Part shown: one piece after another, positions 12,281 through 23,979 of the stretch
Position numbering within the stretch: position 1 is the stretch's first letter
Layout: each line of letters opens with the position of its first letter
Assembly: GCA_005784505.1 (NCBI GenBank)
Contig: VCAZ01000021.1
Location: 2,660,808 to 2,724,807, forward strand
Origin: Bagarius yarrelli
Lineage: Eukaryota > Chordata > Actinopteri > Siluriformes > Sisoridae
Direction of reading: 5' to 3'
DNA: 64,000 bases
Program-made: the position numbers and the translations under genes
Notes under the pieces: generated by a model
Seen by the model: the letters and a program-made list of their open reading frames with translations, nothing else
Database searches by the model: none
Told to the model about the DNA's origin: nothing

Positions 12281-12301
12281 GTCACGTGATAATGTCACGT
12301 G
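12281..12301 (-). promoter_or_regulatory. Paired CLEAR/E-box sites at the ATP6V1H promoter
   Basis: GTCACGTG occurs at 12281-12288 and again at 12294-12301, start to start 13 bp apart. The first, with its flank (GTCACGTGAT), matches nine of ten bases of the TFEB/TFE3 CLEAR consensus GTCACGTGAC. V-ATPase genes, ATP6V1H among them, are known CLEAR-network members. Position immediately upstream of the inferred first exon supports a promoter role; binding is inferred. Confidence 0.7.
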
Positions 12302-12309
12302 CAAGAGAG

Positions 12310-15300
12310 TCAAAATTAACCCTCTTATGGTGCGGATGAATTGTGGAATTTATGTTTAATTCATGGCGCTTGTGTAGCTTTATCCAATTACACAGCACCA
12401 ATGCCTAGCATTAAAAAACGTTTTAATGCAAATAAAACTGGCTTTAATAAAATGATCTTTAATTGATAGAAGTTAAATATTACATTTCTGCACAAGTTTA
12501 AGTATTAAAACCAATACAACAGTTACATTTATGTCTATTCTTCTGTTTATGTTTGGCCACCCGTCCCTTATAGCACAGAATTGTCCTGTACTTTGAATCA
12601 ATATGGAACAGCTTTTTGTCCTGTATTTTTAGTTGTGCAACATCATCAGTTTGCTGGGTTTGTTTAATACCGCCAGACTCGGGCCAAGGCCAATTATTGT
12701 CAAAGAGGGCAGGTCTTCTAAAAAGTGATGCTCTGGCCGTTCCAAATGTTTGTTTCAATGAACCGGTTCAAAAAACGTAGTGATGTCATTCCCACTAATG
12801 CAAAATTCTGATATCAGGTCTATCATCACGGACCATGTAAATGACTGCCTGTTACGACTGACTGACACATTACTGTCTGAATCAAGCTAGTCCATTTGGA
12901 TAACTGATTCAGCGAAACATACATGAAAGTTTATTTAATAACAAATAAATTATTAATTGATTTTGCACGGTAAGTGGGTCTAATAAGGCCAAAGTCTGTA
13001 AAAGCAGTGGTTTTGAGCGATAAAGACTGGACTGCCAACCCATTACCCAAACCTCATACTTATTCAAAACAAACTGTAGTAGTAGTGCAAACACTTTACA
13101 CACAGGATGGAGGCAAAAATCAAACCCCTATCCCCAGAGTGGCAGGGTAAACGTGCAGCAGTCTTATCTTATCGTATCTACCTATCTGTTATCAACTCCA
13201 GTACAGGATCATACCTTTTTTATTTTGATACTTGTCTGTTCCTGAAGTAATTTTTTTCTCAGTTTTTACCTCTCATTACATTTGCCTTGTGCAATAAATC
13301 CAGTAGTTCAGTGACCAAAAAGGAATAATCAAATAACTAAAATGCTTCTATATTTACACCTGGAAGGTACTCTGGGTTGCATGGATATTAAAATGATTTG
13401 GGAAATTATGTTTTAGTTAAAGAGGCACGTGTAACGTTAATGGACATAACATGTAACGGTAATAGAAATAACGTGTTTTGTTCATTCATTAGTTTCTAAC
13501 AAATATGGCTCTGCACCAACAGATACACTCAACATTCTAGTCTTTTCAGGTCTATAATTGCATAACTTTACTCACACTCTTGAATTATACATGACCTACA
13601 CCAAGACCTTATTGGAAAAGACTATCAATTTAAAAAGTTTATTTGTGAAGTAGGTTTTTTCCAGTTATTTTTTGTTCGAAGGTCCAAAAGATTATGTCTT
13701 TTAAATGCAAGTAGTATAGATATATTTTAGGGCAAACATATGCACACAAACACACACAGCCACATTCTATTTTAATCAATCCTAATCCTATGAGATTCCC
13801 TAAAGCACAGTGGCACAGAGCTTAATGAGAGTGTGACCATAATCCGTTTTTGTCCTCTGTACTAATGAACGTACCTACGTTTACCTTTGCATTTACTTGG
13901 CGTGCTTGGCATGACTGTCTCAGGGATCTAAATTTATGTGATACTGCAAAAGGTTAAGCCCTTTGTGGAAAGATTACTTCCTTTTAGATATTTCCGGCAA
14001 GACAGAAAGCAGCTGAATAAAGGATGCGGCATGATAAGGTTGTCATAAAGTGGGAAGTAGCTTCTGTAGTGTGGTGTGTCAACCACGCTCCATTTTTAAT
14101 GTGTGGGCAGTTACAGTGGTTCCTTTTGGCCTGTCGGAATGCTGAGAGTTACAGAGCACCAGGAAGCTTTGAAAATGACACTGAATATGGAAACAGATCT
14201 GAAACTCCTATATCATTTCAGGTAAGAAACTATTAACCAGAGTATGTGAAACTCATCCCAATGGAGACGCTAAAGAATTACAAACTACAGAAATATTTAA
14301 AAAAGGATAATTAAATTCTACAATAATATTTTAATAACACTTACACATTAAAACAACAACTTTCTGCTTGAAAGCTTTATCCAGTTGCAAAAATAAATAT
14401 AATTACATGCATCATTTTAAATACATAATCTTATATCTACATAATCATTATGCAGAAAGTATATCTATATGTATATCTGGATGTACCATTTAGGGTAAAT
14501 AATACAGCACAGCGCTCTTTGGATGATTACTCTATACAGGAGTAGCCACTGTTTTCGTTTCTTTTTCATCATCATTATCAGAATTGAACCATCCATATTC
14601 CGAATGATTAAGTCCACTTGGAAAGTGGCATAAGTAACTGAATGGTGCACATTGTGTTCTAAGGTGTAGTCTGTGGTTGAAATTAGCTGCAACCCAGTTA
14701 CAGATAAGCCCTTCTTCATGTTTGTTTGCAGTTTATTTATTTATTAACATCCCAGATTATAAAGACTTTTAAACAAAACTGTATTTCTGTTGATGATAAA
14801 ATGCTAAAGTACGATTTGCAAGTTATGCTGAAAGTGACATAATTCTTGTATGGTATTATTTAGATAAAAAAGGGTAAATTATATATCCTATTTGAATTTA
14901 ACACAATGCAAAATAAAAACTGTAAAGTAAATAAAGAAATAAATGACTAAAGACATTTTATTGTAGATAAACGAGCGTGTATTTTTATAAACAGCCTTGA
15001 TTGTAAAAGAGAAGAAAGAAGCCCTTGCTCTTCAGTCTTGAACTGACTGAAATTAAAGAGACTGTACTGAATGCAAATTACTTCACTAGGGTAATTAAAT
15101 ATGCAGTGATGATCCATTTAATGTTGATTTCATCATTTTGATACATGTATCCTAATGATTATCAGCTTTTAAACAGAGAAGAGGCAGACCTGAGGGTCAG
15201 AGCGGTGCTATCGTTCCTTTAGGAAAATCCACCAGAGGTGTAATTATTATGTGGTACCAGACTAGAGCCAGAAGTGGTTTAAGACACAGAAGGTCACATT

Positions 15301-15840
15301 TATTAATGCAAGAGAGAGAGCGGAGTGGCAGCTGGATACAAGTCCAAGCAGGTTTACCCAGATGCTGGGAAGAGTACAGGAGCCTTGGGAACGTGATGTG
15401 GAAACCCAAGCTGAGAATAGAAGCATGACACGCTATAATGTAAGCTGAGGTTGTGTGGACACCGAAGGCAGGTAAGAAGCTGAATCGTTGGATGCGTAGC
15501 AGGCTGAGTCCCGGCACTCTTGCTCTTCTGACCTCTGACGGTTCCCTGGACCAGGGGAATAGGGGTGACTGGTAGCCGAGTATGTATTGGAATAGTGGAT
15601 GGCTCACATGGCTGGAGGAAGTTCTATGGCTGCAGGAATGAAAAAAAGGGGTAAGGGTATCGGGTAGTAAAACTATTCTGGGCCTTCTATCCTAACACAA
15701 TCTGGAGTTAGCTGGAGTTCTCAAAACCAACAGAAAAATGTCCTCACAGTGGTGAAGGCTGACCTGTAGCTGGAGGGGTCTCGTATTAAACCTTTTCTTG
15801 GCCTCCCAGTGATAAAATTAATTTCATCATAAGTCAGGAG
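12310..15840. other. Intergenic DNA upstream of ATP6V1H, no gene seen
   Basis: AT-rich, with no exon-like conserved reading frame on either strand. The reading frames at 12498-12758, 14024-14236 and 15197-15607 lack splice context and recognisable homology. The 15200-15660 segment is less AT-rich and may be an unrecognised repeat. Confidence 0.5.
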
Positions 15841-15844
15841 TAGC

Positions 15845-15980
15845 AGAAGAGTATATCAAATTGATGCAGGATATGTATAGGAGGTGCATGTGGGTGGGAA
15901 GCTTCAGACAGAAGAGTTTAATATGGAGCATCAGGGATCGGCTCTGAGCCCTTTCTTGTTTGATATGCTGTGGACTATAT
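15845..15980 (+). mobile_element. Short LINE reverse transcriptase fragment
   Basis: One plus-strand frame gives EYIKLMQDMYRRCMW. A shifted frame downstream gives HQGSALSPFLFDML, resembling the fish LINE motif HQGSALSPFLF before the palm. Only about 130 bp survive. The sequence then passes into unrelated DNA. Confidence 0.55.
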
Positions 15981-16269
15981 ATATAGTGGCGTACATTTTA
16001 TACACACATTTTATACATTTTACATATGCCAAATCAATAAAACAAAAACTTACAATACATGCATACCTATACAATATTAAAAACAATGGAAGGCAAGATG
16101 CACACTGTGAAGAAGTAGACCGAGTAGAATTCATAATGCAGATTTTGGCTTTATTTAGAAAAGAGAGAGAGAATACAAAAGACGTGGTCAGTAAATGGGC
16201 TATGGTAAATACACAATAAAGGCTAGACAGATCGGCAAACAAAACAGAATCACAAGGACAAAACTCAGA

Positions 16270-17575
16270 AACTTTTCTGCTGGCCTAAACAATATCAGAA
16301 GTTGACCTAAAACATAATATTTGTTTCAACGAATTGTATTAATTTATTCCCTTTTATTAATTTATTCCCTTTTATTAATTTATTCCCAGTATATTTTCTT
16401 TTATTCTCTTTAGTTTATAGTGTTTCTCTTGGCTGCACTGCTTCCAGTATGTGGATGTGGATGTTAGATTTTTTGTGTCCAATTATATTTTCTCTTATAG
16501 TTTCTTTATGCTGCCATGTTAATCTAATCTGCCCAAGGTCTTCAGGATCAGTTGTGCTGCCCATGTAATTTAAACTATATAAGCAGTGTCAGACCACTAA
16601 TTGGTTAAAGACTGTTTTAACTAGCTGGCTCACAATGATGTCAGCATTTGTACAGGTAAATTAGTATTTTTACAACCACAATGGCTAACAAAGGAGGAGA
16701 AATTAACTTAGTCTCGAACATACTTAAAAATCTGTTTTTAAGGCTGACTTTTCTGGAAAAAAATACAAGCTAACTAGCTTGTATCAGCCCAGGAAAGAGT
16801 TTCCAGACCAGTTCAGACCAACAGTAAAGCTGGCTTACAGCCTTTGAATAATTTATATATTTTATTTATACAGTATCTTTAATGTTTTTGTCATGTTATT
16901 AGATAAATACTGATTCTGAACTGGTCCATATTATGCATGTGGTACAGTTGTGGTTGTATTGTAGAGGTTTAGAGTCTTACTAGGGTTTCTTGCTTTAATA
17001 AAAATGGTTTTCCCCCTCAATATTTGAAATGTCTCTGTGTAATGCCACACCGTGTTATATTGTGTTTTTGTATAGTATTGATGGTTTCTATAATTGCAAC
17101 ATGATAGTGGGGTATTGAGCGATGTATCAGTCGGGTAAGTTCCCACTGAAGGCCCAGGTATAGCCCACCACTTTGCTATATTGTATAGTGCACATGGAGT
17201 AAAGTAAGGCTCTCGGTCACACACTTCTGGGAACACAAACTTGAAATTTGATTGGTTAAAAAAACAGACCCTTGGCTAATATAGTTTACATTACATAGGT
17301 CAGCACTACTGATTTCAGGGGCTCTGGCAGATTAGATTAACATGGCAGCGCATAGAGGCTGAAATCTGATTGAACAAAAAATCTAACATTCACATACTAA
17401 TACTGGAAGCGATGCAGCCAAGAGAAACATTATGAAATGAAGAGAATAAACTGTTGTGAAAACATTAATGCAACTTTATAGAACAAATATTAGAATTTAC
17501 GTTTTAAATGTAGGTCAGCTAATGACAGTGTTTAGGCCAACAGAGAGGGTCTTTGTTTCCTCAGGTCTGAAACAC
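16270..17575. repeat. Long inverted repeat (about 300-bp arms around a ~680-bp centre)
   Basis: The left arm (about 16270-16590) and the right arm (about 17270-17575) are reverse complements over most of their length. Examples are left tttctcttggctgca with right tgcagccaagagaaa, left ccatgttaatctaatctgcc with right ggcagattagattaacatgg, and left ctggcctaaaca with right tgtttaggcca. The left arm also carries a three-copy tandem of a ~19-bp unit at 16336-16392. No transposase is recognisable between the arms. It may be a foldback-type DNA element or two copies of a repeat in inverted orientation. Confidence 0.75.
16336..16392. repeat. Short tandem repeat, ~19-bp unit
   Basis: Three successive copies of ttattaatttattcccttt lie within the left arm of the inverted repeat. 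The right arm has no matching expansion, so the tandem arose after the arms were in place. Confidence 0.8.
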
Positions 17576-18270
17576 ATCAATATTTATGATCACTGACACT
17601 CTTTTTCATACAGTCTATCTAATACAAAAAGTGAAAATCTTGAGTGAACAGTTTGGAGCCTACAGGTTATAATTTGGATGCAGCCCTCTAAACACTTCCA
17701 CGAGAAGCGTTCCTATAATGTCAGCCTTGATGCAACATTAAGTTCTCTCGAAAGACAATCAACAATCGAAGAAAATCAAATATAAGCCACAATAGATGTT
17801 AGAAAACCAGTTAAATGATCCATATTAGAGTAAGTAATATAACTGTGTATTACATTTGTTTTCTGTTTACAACTATTTATATAACTGTTAATTTACAAAA
17901 TCCAGGCAAAGTAAAGAGGTTGTGGCAAAGCAGAAAATAAATTAACACAGTAGGATGCTATAAAACTGAAAAGATGAGTAATTAAAAGAGAAAGGACACA
18001 GCTACATGTCTGTCAAAATAATACAAGTCACAGAACTCATGTTAATACAAAAAATAGCTAGATATTACATTGTGTCAGCATTACATGGATTAGCATTACA
18101 AGATCCTCTGCATTATCAGAAATACAGTATTTAACCATTCCTGTCCACACAGGCCACACAGTTTTATATGTCATATTGTCATTTCCAAACTAGTTTACTG
18201 TAGCTTTATCCTGGCAGATCTACCTTTAAGCGCAATTAATCTTCTGCAGATGATTCCGAATACAGCTGTA
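17576..18270. other. Intergenic DNA, nothing recognised
   Basis: AT-rich sequence with no coding or repeat signal that I can support. Confidence 0.4.
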
Positions 18271-18274
18271 TAAG

Positions 18275-18780
18275 TTGCCTTCCAAAATTTTCACATACCA
18301 CCCCACTGGTGTGCATTGTCTGCACTGGCTTCCAGTAGCTGCACGCATCAGATTCAAAACACTGATAAAGTGGAGCAGAACCCTTTTATCAAAAAGTATT
18401 CATAACTGCTTGCATAACACCACACTCGCTCAGATCCACAAGCACCGCTCGACTGGTCACACAATCCCTAAAGAAGCAATGAGTCTGTCTGAAGATTTTT
18501 CTCTGTCCTTGCACCAAGGTGGTGAATGGAATTCCCATCAATGTCTGAACAGATGAGTCACTGGATTCTTTAAAACACCTACCTATTTCTGTAATATATC
18601 TCACATTTAACATTTAGAAAAACAAATAAATAAACAAACAAACAAATAAATATTATTTGTGGGTTATTACATTTTGTTATGTGATCTAGCGTACCAGTAT
18701 AGATCTATTCAATTAAGAGACTCAAAGCGCTTTTTGTACATCACGCTAGATAAGGGCATTTGCTAATTGAAAATGTAAGT
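18275..18780 (+). mobile_element. L2-like LINE 3' end
   Basis: The frame from 18275 encodes HCLHWLPVAARIRFKTL, a hallmark of the C-terminal part of fish LINE ORF2 proteins, and then decays. A poly (aaat/aaac) stretch at 18615-18655 and a tail-like 'ctagataagggcatttgct' near 18745 follow. It is 5'-truncated and dead. Confidence 0.7.
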
Positions 18781-18789
18781 GTATTTTAG

Positions 18790-19690
18790 ACCTGTTTATC
18801 AAACGATACTTCCTGCTGTATGGTCTCTTTTTATCAAAAACAAACAATCTCTAGTGGATCTCACATGGAAATAATAGGATTTGAGTACTTAACACATACT
18901 GGATAAGTGAGATCCATGGCAGAAGACTAAAAGATATTTTCCAGTCCTGATGATTATTTTAACAGTATGACATGAGGTATATTGGTATTCTTGATTTAGA
19001 GACTCCACTTCAATATTTATTTATGGAAGATCCCCTAAAGCTACTCTGATTCAGGTGCTGGCAGAAGGATTTTAGTTATGTAAGGCAAATCTGTAGTATT
19101 ACCATAGTGCCAGCAGTTAAATGTCAGCATTAATTTCATTTTTAAAAAGCTTAAAAAAAGGGATCAGCAATGATTAAAATATCAGTAAAGTTTGAATATG
19201 GACAATTTTACAAGTGAGATAATCTCTTTTTTTGTTGGTCCATCGGGTGAGGTGTAGGCTGTTTTTTAATTAAAAGTCAAGACAGTAAATTATTCTCTCT
19301 ATAGCCAATCCTGTAGAACTGCCTTTTTGGCCAAGCATTCATTGTCTCCAAGACACATGGACGTAGTTTAGCAGGATTGCTATGCCACTGGATCTGAGTC
19401 AGCTGTATAACATTTTAAGAGGTTGTGGGAATGAGGATTGAGTTATTGAGAAATGATCCTTGAGACCCCAGAAAGCGAAGAGGTTGTTCTAAAACCCCAT
19501 ATAAAGAGAATGCGGCAAACATCGGACAACCCCTGCAGTTTGTTATTTAAGGCTGAGACAAGGATGGTAGTGCATTCAATTTGATCTTATCTGTTGGGCA
19601 ACCAGAATGTATCTGTAGAAATTTACTTCAGGTTTAAGAAGCTCACTGGAATTCTTATTCTGAGGGTGAATAAATGACATAATCATGAAA
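18790..19690. other. Intergenic DNA, nothing recognised
   Basis: No reading frame with homology, no RNA gene and no clear repeat. Confidence 0.4.
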
Positions 19691-19704
19691 CATGCTTAAA
19701 AAGT

Positions 19705-19865
19705 GGTTCAGGCCAGCGTCATGGTGTAGTGGGTTAAGGTGCTGACACCCACATGTGTAAGATGTTGTGCTTTGGTGACTTGGGTTCAATTCTGGCTCTG
19801 GTCCAACCCCATTTCTCTATCTCCCCTATTTCATCCCTCTATCCTATCAAAAAATGCCCAAAAAT
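19705..19865 (+). mobile_element. tRNA-derived SINE
   Basis: The head has an A-box-like tggtgtagtgggttaagg and a B-box-like gggttcaattctg, about 60 bp apart, as in a Pol III tRNA promoter. A pyrimidine-rich body (ccatttctctatctcccc) follows. It does not fold into a true tRNA. Confidence 0.6.
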
Positions 19866-19994
19866 ATCTTTTAACAAAGTGGGTCCATAATGTAGAGTGA
19901 AGGATGGACTCCGGCAAGACTAACTAGGACAGCATAACTAAAATAATACTCAACACCCATGAGTCCCCCAGATCTGCTCCCTTATCTAAGGTGA

Positions 19995-21105
19995 ATCAAT
20001 ACAAAATGCTTGACTAAATAAATAAGTTTTTAGCCTGGACTTAAACACTGAGACTGTGTCTGATTATCGAACATTTATAGGGAGGCTATTTCATATCTTT
20101 GGGGCTCTGTAAGAAAAGGCTCTGCCCCCTGCTGTAGTTTTTATAATGCGCGGTACTGACAGGCAGCCTGCATCCTTTGATCAAAGTAGGCGTGACGGAA
20201 CGTAAGACACTAGAAGTTCACTTAGGTACTGCGGCGTGAGACCATTTAGAGCTTTATAGGTTAGAAGAAGTATTTTAAAATCAATGCGGTGTCTCACTGG
20301 GAGCCAATGCAGTGTGGATAAGACCGGCGTGATGTGCTCATATCTTTTAGTTTTAGTAAGGACTCTTGCTGCTGCATCCTGGACTAACTGAAGTTTATTA
20401 ATGCACCTAGTTGAACATCCAGACAGTAAAGCGTTACAATAATCCAGCCTGGATGTGATAAACGCATGAACTAATTTTTCTGCATCATTTAGTTACAAGA
20501 TATTTCTTATTTTAGTGATATTTCTGAGATGACAGAACGCTATCATGGTAATATTATCGACATGGGCTTCAAATGAGAGATTGGAGTCTATAATCACACC
20601 CAGATCTTTTACTGTAGCAACTGGTGAAACAGAAAGACTGTCTAGAGTTAAGGTTTGATCAGGAATCTTACTTTTAGCTAACTGCGGTCCAGAACCTCAG
20701 TCTAGTCAGCGTTAAGCAAGAGAAAATTGCTTAACATCCAATCCCTTATTTCCTTCACACATTGCTCAACTTTATTAAACTGGCCTTTCGCATCAGGCCT
20801 TGATGAGAAGTAAAGCTGTGTGTCATCAGCGTAACAGTGAACACTGATTTCATGCTTACGAATTATGTTTCCCAGAGGAAGTAAAGAAAGAAAAGAAGTG
20901 GGCCTAAAACCGAGCCCTGTGGAACACCATACTTTACAAGGGAGCACGCAGAATAATCACCATTTACATCTACAAACTGATAACGATCGGTTAAATAGGA
21001 CCTGAGCCACGCAAGAGCCGTTCCTTTAATTCCTATTAATTTTTCTAATCTGTGAAGAAGAATATCGTGATCTATGGTGTCGAAAGCAGCACTGAGGTCA
21101 AGTAA
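19995..21105 (-). mobile_element. L2-like LINE ORF2 relic (reverse transcriptase to C-terminus)
   Basis: On the minus strand from 21105 the reading is DLSAAFDTIDHDILLHRLEK, then YGVPQGSVLGP, then HCYADDTQLYF (YADD near 20822-20836), then IRDWMLSNFLLLNAD. Further on, after frameshifts, comes QLVQDAAARVLTKTKRYEH. These are reverse transcriptase motifs of the L2-type LINE clade in correct order. At least two frameshifts interrupt it. The 5' half, with the endonuclease, is missing. Confidence 0.9.
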
Positions 21106-21814
21106 TATAAGAATAACATAATATACCTACACTATAATAAACCTACACTTCATCAACTGTAATGACTTTACACAGGCTGTGTTGCTTTTGGGTGGCACTG
21201 TCAATCATGTTGACTTGAACAACATTTAAGTGTATTATGAATTTACAGCACTTAATTTAAATTAAGGCCATATTAACTGAGATCTTTGCATGACATCTAT
21301 AAATGTATATTTGCATCTTGTTCAGAATATTCGTTTAGAAAAAATCTATTTATCACAAAAAGCCTATGTATGCATGGGAAATGTGAGCATAGTCCCAAAG
21401 TGCCACCTAGAGCTTAGACAATATATTTATCTATTTTATTTAATTTTGTCTTACTCTTTCTCTTAAACAAATATTGTATATAATTAAGTCAAATAAACTT
21501 ACATGAAATTATTAAGACATGCTAAGCAATTTCTATGAATAATACACTTTGTTTCGGGTTTTATAGCCCTCATATGATGTTGGACAACTGGTTTAATTAT
21601 TGTGTTATTAAATTTTACCAGCAGATGCCAGTATTGTACTATGTGCAAACGAAAATAATTTGTAGAATACTAAACAGTGGCATGACCTATAGAATTTACA
21701 GGGTGAACGTTTCTGTTTAATTAAAAAAAATGCTATCAAATCACGTATAGAACAGATATTTTACAGGTAAGTCACATTCAATTCGTGCAGTCGCACTGTA
21801 GTTTCTCCCAAGTC

Positions 21815-22085
21815 ACTGTTCTGGGTATCCATCTATCCATTGTCTATACCCGCTTTATCTTAATCAGGATCAATGGGATCTGTTGGAGACTATCCCAGCT
21901 GTCATAGGTACACGGATCGCCAGTCTATCGAAGAGCCACGTATAGACAAACAACCACACACACTCACTCCTATTGGCAATTTAGGATCACCAATCACCCT
22001 GAGTAAACCAAACCACACCAAAATGCCCATGCGGGGGATTATAGTTCTAACCACTTTACTGTGCACCCATGCAGAGAAATCGTTA
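21815..22085 (+). repeat. Dispersed fish repeat ('tccatctatccat ... cccgctttatc')
   Basis: Begins atccatctatccattgtc and continues with tatacccgctttatctta, gccagtctatcgaagagcc, cactcactcctattggcaat and ttaggatcaccaatcaccc. I recognise this as a very common teleost interspersed repeat, usually associated with LINE 3' ends. It is diverged and non-coding. Confidence 0.65.
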
Positions 22086-22567
22086 GTTCCTCGCTTTTTT
22101 ATCACAAGGACACTAACTTATTATTTTACAAATAAAATAAAACGACGTTCCTCTATATGCTTTTACAATGAATACTGTTATAGTTTCTTCAAAAACTTCT
22201 ACCGACTTTTCATAAATGTACAGTCAGTAGTAACGTCCAGATAAATGATAGAGAAGAAGCAAGATGGATCGCTCAGGGCAGTTTCAGCACCATGGACAGA
22301 GTGAAACGGAATCGGCAATATTTATCGGTAATAAAAATATTTTACAAGATTTTACAGAAACTTTAAAACTTCTCCATCTAAACTAAAATAGTTTAACATG
22401 ATAGAGCAGAAAACAAAAGTTTAGCAATTTCTTCAAATTGCCACCACCAGTGGTGTACTAAACTTTACTAAAGCACAAGCTTATAGTGCACAGAAAGTTC
22501 CACACAGAACATAGAAACTATAGTTAAGCATTTAACGTGATACTTATTCTAAATATAATATATATTT

Positions 22568-22570
<3 letters not shown>

Positions 22571-22627
<57 letters not shown>

Positions 22628-22657
22628 AAACATTATTATAGTTACTCTATTATTATA

Positions 22658-22713
<56 letters not shown>

Positions 22714-22732
22714 ATATATATATATATATATA
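22571..22732. repeat. Two (TA)n microsatellite blocks
   Basis: (TA)n runs at 22571-22622 and about 22660-22732 are separated by ~37 bp of AT-rich sequence. Confidence 0.95.
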
Positions 22733-22859
22733 TTTTTTTTATTCCTAAAATCACTAGTAAATCAATAGTACATTTAGGTACCGTAGCTATATATCGATAT
22801 ATATCGCCCATTTTATATTGTCTGTAAGGGGGAAACAGGCCACAGAGACACGTTAAACT

Positions 22860-22975
22860 GGTTCATTGAAGGCTCACAACGCGTTGGTGTCATGCAGAGG
22901 ATTTTACGCTACCGCCACCGCGAGTTGCGAGAGGCACGCATGCGCACTGACCACAAGCGGCCGGTCTTTAAAAAA
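22860..22975 (+). promoter_or_regulatory. CpG-rich patch with NRF1-like site, possible distal promoter
   Basis: In very AT-rich surroundings this stretch is GC- and CpG-rich (ctaccgccaccgcgagttg, acaagcggccggt) and contains cacgcatgcgcac at 22935-22947, an NRF1-type motif. It lies 2.1 kb upstream of the RGS20 coding start, whose exon has a splice acceptor and so needs an upstream first exon. Assignment to RGS20 is inference. Confidence 0.3.
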
Positions 22976-23446
22976 GGGAATCCTTATGCCAACCGATGTA
23001 ATCACGGAGAAGCATTATCTCTTATCTCTGGGCATACATGGTGAAATTGTAAGTACAGCCATGACTGTTTCTCTTTATATATGCAAAATATCGATGTCGA
23101 GGATAGGGTTGTGTTTTTTGACGTTTGAAAGAGGCATGGCATGTATGAGGTCGGATTCGTTTGCCAGAGATGTCTTCTTCCCGATGAAAAAAAGATGATG
23201 CTGGAGCCCTTCACTGGGGCCACTATCATTTCCACTGGGTGTTTTTACTGTCAAATCAAGCAGCCCATGCTGTTAAAAAAACGAGCTACTGTGATTTTTT
23301 TTCTATACGCGTCGTGTTATGCCGTGTGTAATTTTTTCTGATTTGATTTTTCCCCGTCGGGATTTTATTCTGAGAGCACATCTATACCCATGGCTATAGC
23401 CAGCTATAGATAAGCAGCCTAATAGGACCCGTGTGTTCAGCATATT

Positions 23447-23448
<2 letters not shown>

Positions 23449-23494
<46 letters not shown>
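23449..23494. repeat. (TG)n microsatellite
   Basis: An uninterrupted tg run. It produces a spurious minus-strand frame of alternating Thr-His. Confidence 0.97.
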
Positions 23495-23497
<3 letters not shown>

Positions 23498-23839
23498 ACT
23501 GAACATCACTTGGTACATTGCTTATGAACCAAAAGGCAGTGATCACTGATGAAGAGCTTAGACACTGCAGTTGGAGATGCGCCCCCACCTCCTTCTCCTC
23601 CTCCTCCTCCTCCTACTCCTACTCCTTCTTACCGAATAATCCAACAGCTTTACCCATCATACACCAAAAATACAGTATAGGATTAAAATGCACAGTGTTA
23701 TGGCTTATGCCAGAAGAGAAATGGAGTGATGGAGAATTTAAGGTATTTTAGGTATAATTTCATGTAAGAAAAGCACCAAATGAATTCACTAGGTAGATTG
23801 AGAGCAACACATTTTTATGGAATATTATTATTTTTAAGC

Positions 23840-23975
23840 TTAAGGCATTAGACTACCAACCTGAAGATTGTGGGTTCAATTCCCAGCTCCACCAGGCCAC
23901 CACTGCTGAGTCCCTGAGCAAGGCCCTTAACCCCAGATTGCTCAGTTGTATAAAAGAGATAAATGTAGATGTTAA
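23840..23975. mobile_element. SINE-like fish repeat fragment
   Basis: Contains attgtgggttcaattccca, gctccaccaggccaccac, gagcaaggcccttaaccc and agttgtataaaagagata. This is a dispersed otophysan-type repeat; the copy at 30005-30195 carries the same phrases on the opposite strand. Confidence 0.65.
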
Positions 23976-23979
23976 GAAA

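Noticed and set aside
15197..15607. 136-residue minus-strand frame as a gene
   Set aside because: No recognisable domain, no splice context and no conserved neighbours. Composition fits chance in a slightly GC-richer repeat.
19705..19780. tRNA gene
   Set aside because: A- and B-box-like sequences are present, but there is no cloverleaf or anticodon stem. The downstream body shows it is a SINE head.
22866..23751. Reading frames at 22866-23198, 23141-23341 and 23518-23751 as genes
   Set aside because: No recognisable homology, overlapping microsatellites and no consistent splice structure. The region may be promoter-like instead.
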